Origin: Suillus spraguei
Lineage: Eukaryota; Basidiomycota; Agaricomycetes; Boletales; Suillaceae
Length of the DNA: 64,000 bases
Assembly: GCA_016800925.1 (NCBI GenBank)
Contig: JABCPU010000099.1
Span: 62,001 to 126,000 of the forward strand
Direction: 5' to 3'
The translations under genes were made by a program, and so were the position numbers. This document shows, piece after piece, positions 1 to 10,754 of this stretch. A model generated the notes under the pieces. That model was not told the origin of the DNA. It made no database searches and saw nothing but the letters and a program-made list of their open reading frames with translations. Every line of letters starts with the position of its first letter. The stretch's first letter is position 1.

Positions 1-1752
1 AGATGTTCCATCGCAAGTTAGTGGAGTTTCCATGGATACTTCCTCAATGATCCTCATACAACTTCCTTCTATATCATATTCCACAAGGAATTCTCCATCT
101 CCTAACTCATAGGATGATATTTCGCGAACTTCTGGAGCATGCCATACATCCTGCATAGTGTCAAACTGTTTGTGGTCTTCTTTTGGTATATCAGTGACAG
201 GATTTGCCTCTTCATTGGAGATTTCTTCGACAGAAGTGGAGTTGGCATTTGGATTCACGGACAGATGATCCTTGTCAGGAAAGTACTGAGAGAGTTTTGG
301 TACCATTTTATCTCTTTCCGACAACTCTTCTTCTGCTTTTGTTTCCCTGTGGTTTGCTCGCTTAGCACGACTGTTTCTCTTGTGGCTGAGGTCCTGATCG
401 TCCAATAGGTTCTTCTTGATTCTTTCATTTCTGAATGCGAGGAATCGGAGAAGGCATCCTTGTTGGTTGAATACAAGGGACATTAGGAATGGGTGATATG
501 ACAGAGACAAGGGGTTGGGGATCAATCGTATTGGTTAGTAAAGTAAACGTCTGTTGTGGGAGTTTCAAATTTTCCCATTTCTGAGGAGACTTCCATGGGA
601 ATGCTAATGGAAGATGGTTCTTCTTTCGATCAGTATCAATGTCTGTTTTGATTTCATTGGATTTTGGGGTTTGCAAGAGTGTCAGGGTTTCAGCCACCCA
701 ATCTATGAGTGGGTTCATGGCTCAAAGCCAGGGGATTCCAAAGAGAATCTGGTCTCTTCATCCAAGCTTGGTAATATTAAATTTCGCGCACATAGTACAT
801 TCATCAATTCTGACAACCAGAAGGCAGTAATGGGTGATAGGCCCCCCATGGATAAGAGTTCCATCAGTGGTGGTTACCCTGAATGGTTTAGCTAACCACC
901 TTTTCGTGATTTTATGAAGTTTTATGAATTCTTCGGAGATGAAGGTTCCTGCTGCTCCCGAGTCTATGACAGCGGTGGTTTCGACAAATTCATGACGAGT
1001 ACAGGAGAATAGAGTAATGGGAATGCATAGTTCCTTTTGTTCACCTACTGCTCATACAAGTCTTAGTAATACATTTGGAGAAACATACATTAATTTCTTG
1101 TTTCTCCAGTTTAAAGATCCTCGACCACACGATGCACTGTTTCATTGTCTTCTTCTTCTTCAGGAAGCTCTTTTACTTCAGCCTTTCAGACCAAAACCTT
1201 CTTCCTCTTATCAGGGCAATTCCCAATTCGATGACCAGTTTTGCGACATCCAAAACATTGGCCCTTCTTCATGCATTCTGATCGTTCTGCCTCAGAGATG
1301 CGATCTACCTCCATTGCATCCTTATCTCTCGAGCTTACATAGTGATGGCTCCCATAGTTTTTCTTGGTCTGGGGGCGCCTAAAAGTAATGCCCTTTAACT
1401 GTGTGTAGTTGTTGTCAAGGGTTACACATAGCTTGATGGTTTGTTGGAATGATGTGAGGGAGATACCGGTTTTAAACAGACTGGTAAGGAGACTGTGGTT
1501 CAACCCGTCAATGAAGAATTGTCAACAACTTCTGCCTGTCGTGTGAGGGTAGTGAAGTCAGCAATGCAAGTCTGCAGATCTCCAGTTTGCTTCAACTTGC
1601 GTAATTTTCGGGATCGATTGCCATGAAGTTATCATTGAATTCTTTAAGGAATTCAGTCCATGTACCATATCCTGCTACAACTCCAGCACTTGTCTTGTTA
1701 GTAGGGTCTTGAGCGCTCTTCAAGAATCCCTGTGCCCAACTTCCAGTGTTCC
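1..1752 (-). pseudogene. Ty3/gypsy gag-protease remnant (element A), cut by both the window edge and an LTR
   Basis: Read on the minus strand this is the 3' part of gag and the protease of a gypsy retrotransposon. A CCHC zinc knuckle (CFGCRKTGHRIGNC) lies near 1195-1265, followed by an aspartic protease motif AVIDSGAAGTFIS near 950-990 and the linker towards reverse transcriptase. It is closely related to element B (8211-10136) over its whole length. The N-terminal half of gag is missing because an LTR begins abruptly at 1753, and the rest of pol lies outside the window on the left. Several frame changes break it, so no intact protein remains. At the left edge it matches the region of B just beyond B's LTR insertion, and it appears to have no insertion there. 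Confidence 0.85.
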
Positions 1753-2216
1753 TGTTACGAACTGGGATGGCGTCACCAGCGACAGTGAAAAGACACAGAC
1801 AGTCTGCTGGGAAGTTCTACACTGTCCAAAGAAGGACAAGGTGAAAGTACAAGGAACATGTTCCGAGTACTATCAAGGTTCGCCTCAAAGACAAGTCTAA
1901 GAGGTTTCGTGAGAATAGAGACTAAGGCTAAGGAGTGCTTAGACTTAGAGACATTCAAGACGACTTAGGTTGGAGACCTAAGTGAAGGATGTTCCAGGTA
2001 AAACCCAGTAAGATTAAAGTAAGTATACAAGCGTATACAGCGTGCTTAAATAGCCAATATGTGCGCACGGACCAAGAGAGACGTGAGAACGTAAGTGGTA
2101 TCCAAAGAGGAAGGCTACTATAGTACAGATGCGTTGAGCATATGAGTCAGAGTCATGTTACGTAATATACAAGTAAAGGAGACAGAAAATGAATAGGGGC
2201 ACGTACGATTGTAACA
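1753..2216 (-). repeat. LTR-1 copy, probable 3' LTR of element B
   Basis: A 464 bp LTR bounded by the inverted hexamers TGTTAC and GTAACA. Other copies lie at 12066-12504, 55120-55595 and 55922-56395, with a fragment at 10205-10402. In LTR orientation (minus here) it contains a TATA-like TATTTAAGCA. The sequence just upstream in element orientation (2217-2230) is AACAGGGGTAA, a plausible polypurine tract, which supports its role as 3' LTR of element B. The flanking pentamers (GTTCC and TTACC) do not match, so this is not a simple solo insertion. Confidence 0.8.
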
Positions 2217-2247
2217 TTACCCCTGTTTTACAGTAAAGTCACCGACT

Positions 2248-3785
2248 TTACTCGTCCTGATTAGCGTAGTAAACGGGATCGTCACTATACTCGTAGTCCT
2301 CATCAAGGAATGACCCACTCCTCATGTATGCGGCTTCTTCAGCACCAGCATGTTTTAGAATCCCGCCTTTTTGCTGCTCGAGTTCGCTCATATAAGCTGT
2401 TGTTCCCAAGAATGAAGCACTTTGTAGAACCTTCATCCTTCCATGTTAACGTAAATGGAGGAGCCCGACTCTTTGGGGACAGTAGATAGAAAGATGGTAG
2501 GAGCGTGTGCAGACAAATTTGGCACTGGTAGTCAGGGCAATTCTTTTGCCATGCCGGTGATACCACAGACTCGACACTTCATATTCTCATCGTGTTAGAG
2601 GTAGACATGCGTAAAGGTGATGGCGAAATAATGGGTTTGGGACTAGTGGATCTGGCCACTTCTTCCCCTTCCGTCGCGCCATGCGACTTAAAGCGAAGGT
2701 TTGTCGCTCTGAGCTGCCTGTTGTTTAGTGTAAGAGTGTATGCGACATTGGGAGATCAGGAGTAATTGCTCGTTCAGCAACTGCGAGGAGTTCGTTAGAG
2801 GAAGAGGGGACATTATACCGAAGTCCTTTACTAGGACTGGCGAAATAGGGTCCATTGGACCAAATGATTCTGGGATGGACATAGGGGGATGAATGTGGAG
2901 GTCGCGAAGTCGAGGACTGAGTGCTACCAACTCAGCGACAGGAACTCCTAATATTTTCACAGCTTCACACTGCTCTTCTGTGCATGGTTCGTATAACCAT
3001 GCGGGGTGATCGTGGGAGACTATAATGGGAGGTGGTGAGGTTGGTTGTTCGATAGGGGATGGGGTTTGTGGAGAAGCTAGGTCAGCTTGCATTTGTTGTA
3101 GATCAGTAATAGCTTCTTCAACTAAGTTTCTGGCTGCTCTTGTTTCAATGACGGATTGCTGGATAGTTTCGACAACTGCATTGGTGAGCTGTCCAATTTC
3201 TTGAACAGCAGTATATAAGCCAGCAAAGGCATCAATGTTAGAATAGATGCACGAAGAAGGGGGTGAAGGGACTGGAAGTGGTTCCGTATCTCTTTGCAGA
3301 GCGGGAGGTCGAGCAACACCTGCTCAACGTTTGGCCACGATGTGAATAGCTTCTTCAACATCGCTTTTAAAAGAATGGGGAAGCAACAGCATAGCATAAG
3401 AACAAATGCGTTTTTGTAGATGTAAGATGCGCTGGCAGTAAGTGATTTTTGTTGTTTCATTGATGGTGGCTTCGATAAGGGCGGCGGTACGGATGATGTT
3501 GATGAGGAGTAAAGCAGGGAAGGCACCTCTTGCAGTTAGGATTCTCTCAATTTCGAAAGCATGTCCTTCGCATAGAAGGGCGGCTTCAATATAGGAGGTG
3601 TTGTCGATTTTGGTAGCAAGGGTTCCGTAGTTTTCTGCGTCAGAATCAGAGTCATTGTTGGCAATGGTGACGGGGGTGATGTAAGCAGTGGGGAAAGACA
3701 TTTCGAAAGGTGTTAGTTGATCAAGTGCTTGTGCAGTTTGATTGACTGAAGAATAATCAGAGGGAGTGTTGCTTCTTATAAGCAT
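2248..3785 (-). pseudogene. Accessory ORF region downstream of the chromodomain, with a degraded zinc-knuckle motif
   Basis: Between the integrase and the 3' LTR lie about 1.5 kb of minus-strand coding sequence in at least three pieces (3324-3785, 2688-3092, 2248-2566). The first piece follows directly after the chromodomain stop, overlapping it by a few codons, and begins MLIRSNTPSD; it looks helical. The middle piece is proline-rich. Near 2510-2590 a cysteine-rich segment reads like a decayed double knuckle (CRVCGITGMAKE, then CPDYQCQIC in the next frame). The last piece ends with an acidic, tyrosine-rich tail. I do not recognise it as a named family. It could be an extra nucleic-acid-binding protein of this lineage, or a displaced gag-like ORF. 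Confidence 0.55.
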
Positions 3786-4608
3786 TCAGAATTCGAGTGG
3801 AGTTCTTCAAGTTCTTTTCTGGGAGCCACTCGTTATCTCCCATCGAATATCCTTTCCAAGAAACGAGATAGTGTCGGCAAATGCTGGTTCCTTTGTGAGA
3901 AAGAATCGCTTCTACTTCATATTCTTCTTCTTCTTCTTCTTCTTCTATGATGTCAGGTGGTGGTTTGGGGAAGTTCGGGCTGTGTACGTCTGTTTCGCTA
4001 TAGGATGATAAAACAGAAGCATGGAAAGTGGGATGAATCTTCCATTGTGGAGGGAGTTTAAGCATGAATGTGATGGGTGATAAGACATTGATGATCGGGA
4101 AAGGTCCATATCGCTTCGGCACAAGTTTCCGCGATGGGAGTTTAAGTCTAAGATTAGTGGCAGATAGCCAGACCTTATCTCTGATCTTCCATGGAATATA
4201 CTTCTCTCCTCGGGATCGCTTGGCCATTGTCTGCATCACAATGTTATGGCAGGCGATTGCTTCTTCTCTTATCTTCTGCAAGGATCGTACTCGATCTTCT
4301 GCTGCAGGGACAGATGAGTCGGGGATTAGATGAGGGATGGCGCGTGGTTCATATCCCATCATGAGATAGAAAGGTGATGCATTCCTTGCATCGTGTTTTC
4401 GGTGGTTGTGGACGAATTCGGTGATTGGTAGGTGTTCCACCCAATCTTCAGGATTATTGCGGCAATAGATGCGCAAATACATTTCTAGTTCTTGATTAAG
4501 CCTCTCAGTTTGGCCATCAGTCTGAGGGTGATAAGCCATAGATGGGGCGATAACATAGTCAAGAAGTCGGGCAAGCTCTTTGGAGAAGCGAGATAGGAAT
4601 TGCGGACC
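3757..4608 (-). pseudogene. Integrase C-terminal part and chromodomain of element B
   Basis: This segment continues the integrase after the TGA at 4609-4611. It begins GPQF, then carries the third catalytic acidic residue in the HPQTDGQTERLNQELE block, a GPY-like region, an acidic run of glutamates encoded by a GAA/GAG microsatellite (3912-3945), and a C-terminal chromodomain with the aromatic cage pattern (YEVEAIL, YLVSWKGY, NEWLPE). Chromodomains of such elements are known to steer integration to modified chromatin. The TGA stands where the family has arginine in the SDRGPQF motif. The stop codon at 3757 looks genuine. Confidence 0.9.
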
Positions 4609-5603
4609 TCAATCCGAGATGACTTTGTCATGGAGTCCAAATCGACGGTAGACGTGTTTCAAGAATAGTTTGGCAATGCCTTTGGAAGTGACGGTTTTTA
4701 AACAAGGGATAATAATTACCCCCTTCATAAGGCCATGGTCTACCACGACCATGATACTGTCAAAGCCTCCAGAGACAGGGAGGTCAGTGATTAGATCAAC
4801 AGAGACCTGAGAAAAGGGGCGGGTCGCAGATGAGGGGATCGGGACAAATGGAGGTCGAACAGGATGTGTATCTGTTTTCATTTGCTGACAAAGGGCGCAA
4901 CCCTCGACATATTTCGGAACATAAGAACCCATTGTGGGCCACCAGGCTTCCCATTTGACAAGTTCTTCAGTTTTGAATCTACTGGGATGTCCCACGGTGG
5001 GATGATCATGATACTGTTTCAGGATATCGGGACGATGTGCCGGTGGGATATAGACATGATTCTTAAAATAGAGGACATTCTCCTCAATTTTCCAATCGGA
5101 AAGTGCTGACTTCATAGGGGGAAGACACATGCCATCAAGTGCGTCGGATGCGGTTTTGAAGACAGGGTCGTCGAGGGGGTCAGAGGATGATAAAACATCC
5201 TTCAAGTTGGTGTCAATAAGACGAATGAATAGAGCATCAGGGAGGAGAGTCTGGTCTTCGTTATCATCTTTGCCGGACTTGTAGTCAGGTCGGCGAGATA
5301 GTGCATCAGGTACTGCCAGTTTAGTACCTGCGACATGATGTAATTCAATGTCGTAAATAGACAAAATCAGTTGCCAATGTGCTTGGTGGTGGGTAAGTTT
5401 CTGTGCACTTCTAAAGTACAGAAGATTCTTGTGGTTGGTGAATACCAGGATGGGGTGTGGGTTTCCTTCAAGGTAATGACGCCATTCATTCAATGCCCAG
5501 ATCACGGCAAGGAGTTCCCGATCAAAGATCTGGTAATTGCGTTCTGCATGGTTCAAAGACTGTGAGAGGTATGCGCATGGGTGATAAACACCATTCTCAT
5601 CGG
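4609..5603 (-). pseudogene. RNase H and integrase N-terminal part of element B
   Basis: The minus-strand frame contains the end of the RNase H domain (LNHAERNYQIFDRELLAVI, then NHKNLLYF), the linker, the HHCC zinc-binding region of integrase (HPTVGHPSRFKT followed by CALCQQMK), and the start of the integrase core with its first catalytic aspartate in VDLITDLP and the second in KVISD. The frame is open from about 5603 to the TGA at 4609. It is entered from the reverse transcriptase through a one-base deletion near 5604, where ...GVL and DENGVYHPCAYLSQSL lie in different frames. Confidence 0.9.
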
Positions 5604-6676
5604 TTTGCAGAGAACTCCACCAGTTGCTACGAGCGAGGCATCGGTAGCAATGGCAAATTGTCAGGAAGGATCAGGATTACAGAGTACCGGTTGGGATGTG
5701 AAGTGTCGTTTCAGTTCTTCGAAGGTGTCCATACATTCGGTTGACCAATCAAAGGCTTTATCTTTCTTCGTTAATTCAATAAGGGGTCGAGCAATATCAG
5801 AGTAGTGGGAGATGAACGTTCAGTAGAAGTTGCAAAAGCCGAGGAATGACTGAACATCTTTTACAGATTTCGGAATTGGCCATTTGGTGATTCCTTTGGT
5901 CTTGGCGGTGTCCATAGCAACTTGTCTGGGCCGAATTATCATTCCGAGGTATTCTACTTCTTCTGCATCGAAGGTGCATTTCTCCGGTTTCAAGAACAAA
6001 TGTTCCTGTTGTATCTTCATCAAGACCCATCTTGTCCGTTCGCGATGTTCTGCCATAGTTGTGGAGAAAATTAAGATATTGTCCATGTAGATAACCATCC
6101 ATCCTTCATTGATTTCTTGCTGGAAGGTACGATTCATGTATGCTTGGAAAGTTGCCGGGGAGTTGCAAAGGCCAAAGAACTGTGCATTGTGAAGGCGTGC
6201 GACGAGGGAAATAGGAAGTGGGAGCGGATAAGCGTTTTTGACTGTCCAATCATTGATGTAGTGATAATTCTGACAGGGACGCAATTCTCCACTCTTCTTT
6301 CCCACAAAGAAGAAACCACTGGCTTGAGGTGACTTCAATTCTGAGATGAAACCTTTCGCAACATTTTCATCGATAAACGTTTTGATGGCAGCGCGTTCTT
6401 TTTCCAATAGTGGGTAAACCTTAGACGTGCGGGGAATAAAACTGGGTTTAGTATCGATTCAATGATCAATACCAGGGCATTTGGGGGGTAGTTTGTTCAG
6501 TCCGTCTTTAGCGAAGACGTCTGCAAAATCATGCAGATATTCCGGAACCAATTCTTCAAAGGTTTTCTTTTTCTTTTCCTTCTCGTCCGTAGCGAATTCC
6601 TGAGCTTTATTGCTGTATTTTGGAGGAGGAAGGGAGATTGTAGAGTAGTTGGGGAGTTGTTCAAGTCGGGAAGTTC
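5604..6676 (-). pseudogene. Reverse transcriptase of element B, with motif A deleted and YxDD mutated
   Basis: The minus strand carries fingers and palm motifs (RPCQNYHYIN, KNAYPLPLP), motif B (FFGLCNSPATFQ), motif C as VIYMDNILIF and the thumb (EYLGMIIRP). Two faults destroy activity. The text runs from LHNAQ straight into FFGLCN, so roughly 45 codons including the KLDxRxGY block with the first catalytic aspartate are missing. The YxDD box has become YMDN. In-frame TGA codons at 6459-6461, 5820-5822 and 5661-5663 break the frame. At 6676 the sequence is cut by the LTR insertion and resumes at 8211. Confidence 0.9.
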
Positions 6677-8210
6677 TGTCATATACTGTACATTCAGGTC
6701 TAGATCAAATCCAATCCATGGACATCCAGACACCCAACCTACACATATCTGATCCACCCATCCAATCCAGTTCACATATCCGATCCACCCATCCACTCCA
6801 ATCCATATCCATCCGTGTCCATATCCGATCCGTGTCCATATCCGATCCGTGTCCATATCTGATCCGAGTTCATATCCGAACTATTCCCGTGCACCTGCAC
6901 ATTACCCCTTTTAAGAATATACCTGTGTCTCTGGCTTCTGGGTATCTCTGTGCTTCCGGTTCTCGGTGATCTCTGCCTCCGTCTTGATAAGTATTTCGTA
7001 CAAGCTTCATCTCCGAGTTCATAGCCTTATGTCCGCTGTACTTACTAATGTGTTTTCCGTATGCTTCAGACATAGCCTCGGACTATCCATACTTACCCTC
7101 TGGCATGCTCCTACAGTATATAAACTTGTAGTACAACTCCTGCAGACCTTAGTCTGATTCATTGTTCCTACTTCTGGTTATTCCTTTGATTACTCTGTAT
7201 CCTGTTATCATGTCTATATAACTCCGTTTCCGTTCTTGCACTTGGGCTCCGGCCCTTGTAAGCTTCCGACTCAGGCCTATGGGATTATTCCCTAGGCCGG
7301 AGCTTTGATCCTATGTCCTATAATCTTTTCAGACTTCTTCCATCTCCGTCTATCATCTGTTTCACCTCCGACTCTACCGTTGGTAGTCTTATACTGTCTG
7401 TTTCTATTCCGGACCTTGTCCGGAGTAGTCTATACTATCTCTATACCATATCCGGACCTACTCCTCTCTAGTAGCCAACACTTCCTCTAAGATCCACAGA
7501 GCTATGCTCATCCAATCATCCAATCATCCAATCATCCAATCATCCAATCATCCGCTCCTCCGCTCCTCCGCTCCTCCGCTCCTCCGCTCCTCCGCTCCTC
7601 CGCTCCTCCGCTCCTCCGCTCCTCCGCTCCTCCGCTCCTCCGCTCCTCCGCTCCTCCGCTCCTCCGCTCCTCCGCTCCTCCGCTCCTCCGCTCCTCCGCT
7701 CCTCCGCTCCTCCGCTCCTCCGCTCCTCCGCTCCTCCGCTCCTCCGCTCCTCCGCTCCTCCGCTCTCCGGACCTTCGGACCCCTAGTCCTCTGGATCCAT
7801 CCTATCCTATCCTCTGACATCTGTGGATCATCTTTCCCTCCGGAGCTCTGCTCCTATCCTGCCCTGGACTTTGTCCAGCGGACCATCCTTCATCTGTTCG
7901 ACTTGGAACTTGTTCCAGTAGTGTTACCATTACTCCCTACCTTCCGGAAATAGTTCCGGCGCATTCCCGTGCTCATCCGGAAGTCCATCGGAGCTCTGTT
8001 GAGCTATCCTGCCTTAGAGTTCGTCCGGACCCTCCATCCGGACTCCACCAGAACTCTCCCTTGGACTTCATCCGAAATTAAGGGCACATACTCGGGTAAG
8101 GGGCACAGCATACGAGCTGAGGCCAAGCCCCTTTGACTTACAACCCTCCGGTACAACCCCATGTAAGACCAGGACTTCTTACTAATCTCTGGTTTTGCAT
8201 GGTCATAACA
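6677..8210 (+). mobile_element. LTR-2 solo LTR inserted in element B, TSD AGTTC
   Basis: A 1534 bp sequence beginning TGTCATATAC and ending GGTCATAACA, flanked by perfect AGTTC duplications (6672-6676 and 8211-8215). A second copy lies at 61455-62856 and fragments at 11768-11991 and 56396-57060. It has no coding capacity and carries a TATA box (CAGTATATAAAC, about 7113-7125), so it is best read as a solo LTR of a long-LTR family. Its 5' third is built of degenerate CATATCCGATCC units. Removing it restores a continuous protease-to-RT reading in element B. The long frames inside it are low-complexity artefacts. Confidence 0.9.
7508..7763 (+). repeat. 8-bp microsatellite (ATCCAATC)n then (CTCCTCCG)n inside LTR-2
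   Basis: About five copies of an 8-bp unit ATCCAATC (7508-7550) pass into about 26 nearly perfect copies of CTCCTCCG (7551-7763). Both read as variants of one 8-mer: the same place in the copies at 56530-56640 and 62365-62405 has a shorter, degenerate run of 8-mers such as CGTCCGAT. The array is therefore a recent expansion within this LTR copy. Repetitive open frames in it (repeated LLRSSAPP or EERRSGGA) are not genes. Confidence 0.95.
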
Positions 8211-9304
8211 AGTTCCATCACATGTGAGGGGTGTATCCATGGATACTTCTTCGATGATTCTCATGCTAACTCCATCGGTATTGTATTCCACAAGAAATTC
8301 TCCATCTCCAAGCTCGTAAGAGGAAACTTCTCGCACTTCTGGCACATGCCAGACATCTTGCATGGTGTTGAATTGGTCATCGTCCTCTGTTGGGATCAAC
8401 GAGGGCACGGGTTCTTCTTCATCAGGGATTTCTTCAATTGAAGCTGAAGGAGTATGTTGAAGAATTTTGGAGGAACATAGAATTTGGATAGTTTCGGTAT
8501 GTTTGTATCTTGTCCGGGGATTTCTTCTTCTGCTTTTCTCTTCCCATACTTCTGTTCTTCTATTGGCCATTGCTCAATGGGTTCTTGTCCAGTCCGATAC
8601 TCGGGTTTGGTTTCGTTCTTGCATTTCTCTGCGCAGGGGATCGGTGATATTGCTCGCGGCAGTCGTACATGAGGAGTGGGGTCTGTAGTATGTGGCATTC
8701 GTACTTCCAGTTCGGGATCTTTAGGAATAGAAGGGATGATGAGGGATCTTGGAAGTTGGGAGTGTTGCCATTTCTTAGGATGGCAGTGGAAAGCCGGGGG
8801 CAATCTGTTCTTCTTTCGATCAATATCCATGTCATTTTCAATTTCACCTGATTTCGTTGTTCGAGGAAGGATTAGTGTTTCAGCAGCCCAATCTATACTT
8901 GGGTTTATTGTGCGTAACCACGGAATCCCAAGAAGGATTTGATCTCTTCTTCCCAGTTTGGTGATATTGAATTTCCCATACATGGTTCGTTCATCAATTT
9001 TGACCACTAGGAGACAGTAGTGTGTGATTGGTCCTCCTTTGATAAGAGTTCCATCTGCCGTAGTAACTCGAAATGGTGTTTTGAGTTTTCGTCATGTGAT
9101 TTGATGGAGTTTCACAAACTCCTTGGAAATGAACGTTCTTGCCACACCTGAATCGATAACAGCGGTGGTATCAACGGATTGTAAGTCAGTACGCGAGTGA
9201 AGGGTGATGGGGACACGAAGTTCTTTTCTTTCACCTACAGCACGTACAAGTCTTAGTAATACATTGGGAGAAACATACGTCGAATCTTTGTTTCTCCAAT
9301 TCAA
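8211..9304 (-). pseudogene. Aspartic protease and linker of element B
   Basis: On the minus strand the retroviral-type protease motif TTAVIDSGVARTFIS lies near 9125-9165, followed by the flap region and a proline-rich linker that leads to the reverse transcriptase (for instance RIIEEVSMDTPLTCDGT at 8215-8265). Retroelement protease would cleave the Gag-Pol polyprotein. Element A carries the same domain with DSGAAGTF. A frame change near 9300 separates it from the zinc knuckle, and a TGA follows the KLHQIT segment near 9090. The LTR-2 insertion cuts it at 8211. Confidence 0.85.
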
Positions 9305-10136
9305 AATCCTCTACAATCCGCCTCATGGTTTCTTCTTCTTCTTCTTCCTTGACTTTGGCTTGTCGGAGTGGTGTCTTCTTCTTTCTTTCAGGACAGTTGT
9401 GGATACAGTGTCCGGTCTTCTTGCATCCAAAGCATTGTCCCTTCTTCATGCATTCAGATCTCTCCACCTCAGAGATTCGATCTATGACCATTGCATTGGA
9501 ATCTCAATTAGGTATGTAATGCGCGTTTCCATAGTTCTTCTTCTTCTGTTGCAGAGCATGACGTGTTCGTATTGCTTGAAGATGATGGTGGGAGTTGTTG
9601 ATGGAAACACATTGCAGTACAACTTCACGGAATACTTCTGAGACATCTCCTGGTGCAAAAAGCTTGGTAAGGATACCCAAATTTAGGCCATCTTGGAAGA
9701 ATTGAATCTTGGTTGCATCGTCGGTGATACGGGCCTTGGCTGCAAGTGCCTCAAAGTCGGTGATGTAGGTATGGAGATCTCCGCTTCCTTGTTTGAGGTC
9801 CCTGAGTTTTGTTAGTGCGGTTCCTTTGGTATCCACTGGTTCGAAGGCTTCTTTGAAGCTTTTCATAAAATCCTGCAATGTCCCATAACCAACTTTTTGT
9901 CCAGAGGTATCGGTTGACTGAGCATGATCAAGGAATTGTTCTTTCCAAGATTTGGCGTTTTTCTCGGTCATGAAGGATGTAATGAAAATGATCTTCTGTT
10001 TATCGGTGGTGTAAAGCTTTTTGTTGATATCAAAGCACAGATTGCATGATTGGATGAATTCGCGAGAGTTGTCGCGATCTCCATCAAAACTGGTTGGAAG
10101 ACTGATTTTGTATTCAAATTCTTTGGTGGTCGTCAT
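9231..10136 (-). pseudogene. Gag with CCHC zinc knuckle (element B)
   Basis: The minus-strand frame opens at 10136 with MTTTKEFEYK and runs 210 codons as a retrotransposon gag capsid domain (LPTSFDGDRDNSREFIQSC; TLQDFMKSFKEAFEP; FQDGLNLGILTKLF). A TGA at 9504-9506 ends it, and the same frame then continues through MVIDRISEVERSECMKKG to the zinc knuckle CFGCKKTGHCIHNC near 9405-9445 and a lysine/glutamate-rich stretch. At the place of the TGA, element A has an arginine codon, so the stop looks secondary. Gag would form the virus-like particle and bind the element RNA. Confidence 0.88.
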
Positions 10137-10204
10137 GATGATGATTCGTCTGGTGAGTTATACTTTCTCGGTGCCTACACGCGCTGTCTTGCTGTCCATT
10201 AGGG

Positions 10205-10402
10205 CTTTATCAGTAGCATCTAATGGTAATATAATGTGCTTAAATAAGCCAATATGTGTGCACGGACCAGAGAGACATGAGAAGGTAAATGTGTATCCTA
10301 ATAGGGAAGGCAAGTATAGTACAAGCATGTTGAGATGCGTAAGTCGAGAAGGGATCACGTGATATAGGAGAAAAGTATATAGGGGACATACAATTGTAAC
10401 AT
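10205..10402 (-). repeat. Truncated LTR-1 at the 5' end of element B
   Basis: The minus strand from 10402 begins TGTTACAATTGTATGTCCCC and follows LTR-1 as far as the TATA-like TTATTTAAGCACA, about 200 bp. The downstream half (U5 and the GTTCGTAACA end) is absent, and unrelated sequence of about 70 bp leads to the gag start at 10136. I see no tRNA primer site in that interval. The element has thus lost the normal end of its 5' LTR. Confidence 0.75.
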
Positions 10403-10480
10403 ATATGCTCTATATGCTAACACCTTAATACAAACATATTTTCCCTAATTCTTCAGCCTTGCAGCATGGTATCAGCAAAG
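10403..10480 (+). repeat. Possible end of another LTR with a primer-binding site
   Basis: At 10467 the plus strand reads TGGTATCAGC, the start of the usual initiator-Met-tRNA primer site (TGGTATCAGAGC), directly after a ...GCAGCA end. This suggests the right end of a plus-strand LTR, perhaps copia-like, with its primer site. No coding sequence of such an element follows, and its left end was not found. Confidence 0.35.
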
Positions 10481-10754
10481 ATAGTGCACTATCCAAAATC
10501 CAGGCAAAACATGCTGCCTTGCAAGTATGAGCCAATCTTAATACTACTTAATTTAATTTGTACTATTCTGTCTGTCAATCATAAAGTAGTTCATGAATGC
10601 TCCCTAATAGTTGAATGTAAATTGAGCATGAAAGCACAAATAATTTACTGAAGTAACATCAACGTCTTTGATAGCAGCTTTCAAGGGGCTTGTGTAATAG
10701 TAGATTTGTTTGCCAAAAGCTCAGCTTTGTGCTGTTGTATGACAGCATAATACC

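Larger units (their letters stand above)
1753..10402 (-). mobile_element. Ty3/gypsy chromodomain retrotransposon (element B), defective
   Basis: A nearly full-length minus-strand gypsy element with the order gag, protease, reverse transcriptase, RNase H, integrase, chromodomain, then an extra downstream ORF and the 3' LTR. It is dead. Placed in-frame stops (9504, 6459, 5820, 5661, 4609) are all TGA, about 45 codons of the reverse transcriptase palm are deleted, one base is lost near 5604, and a 1534 bp LTR interrupts pol at 6677-8210. The 5' LTR is reduced to about 200 bp. Gene order and the chromodomain place it with the Chromoviridae-type Ty3 elements. Confidence 0.9.

Noticed and set aside
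7504..7953. 149- and 90-codon open frames on both strands with repeated LLRSSAPP or EERRSGGA
   Set aside because: They are translations of an 8-bp microsatellite within an LTR; other LTR copies do not keep the frame.
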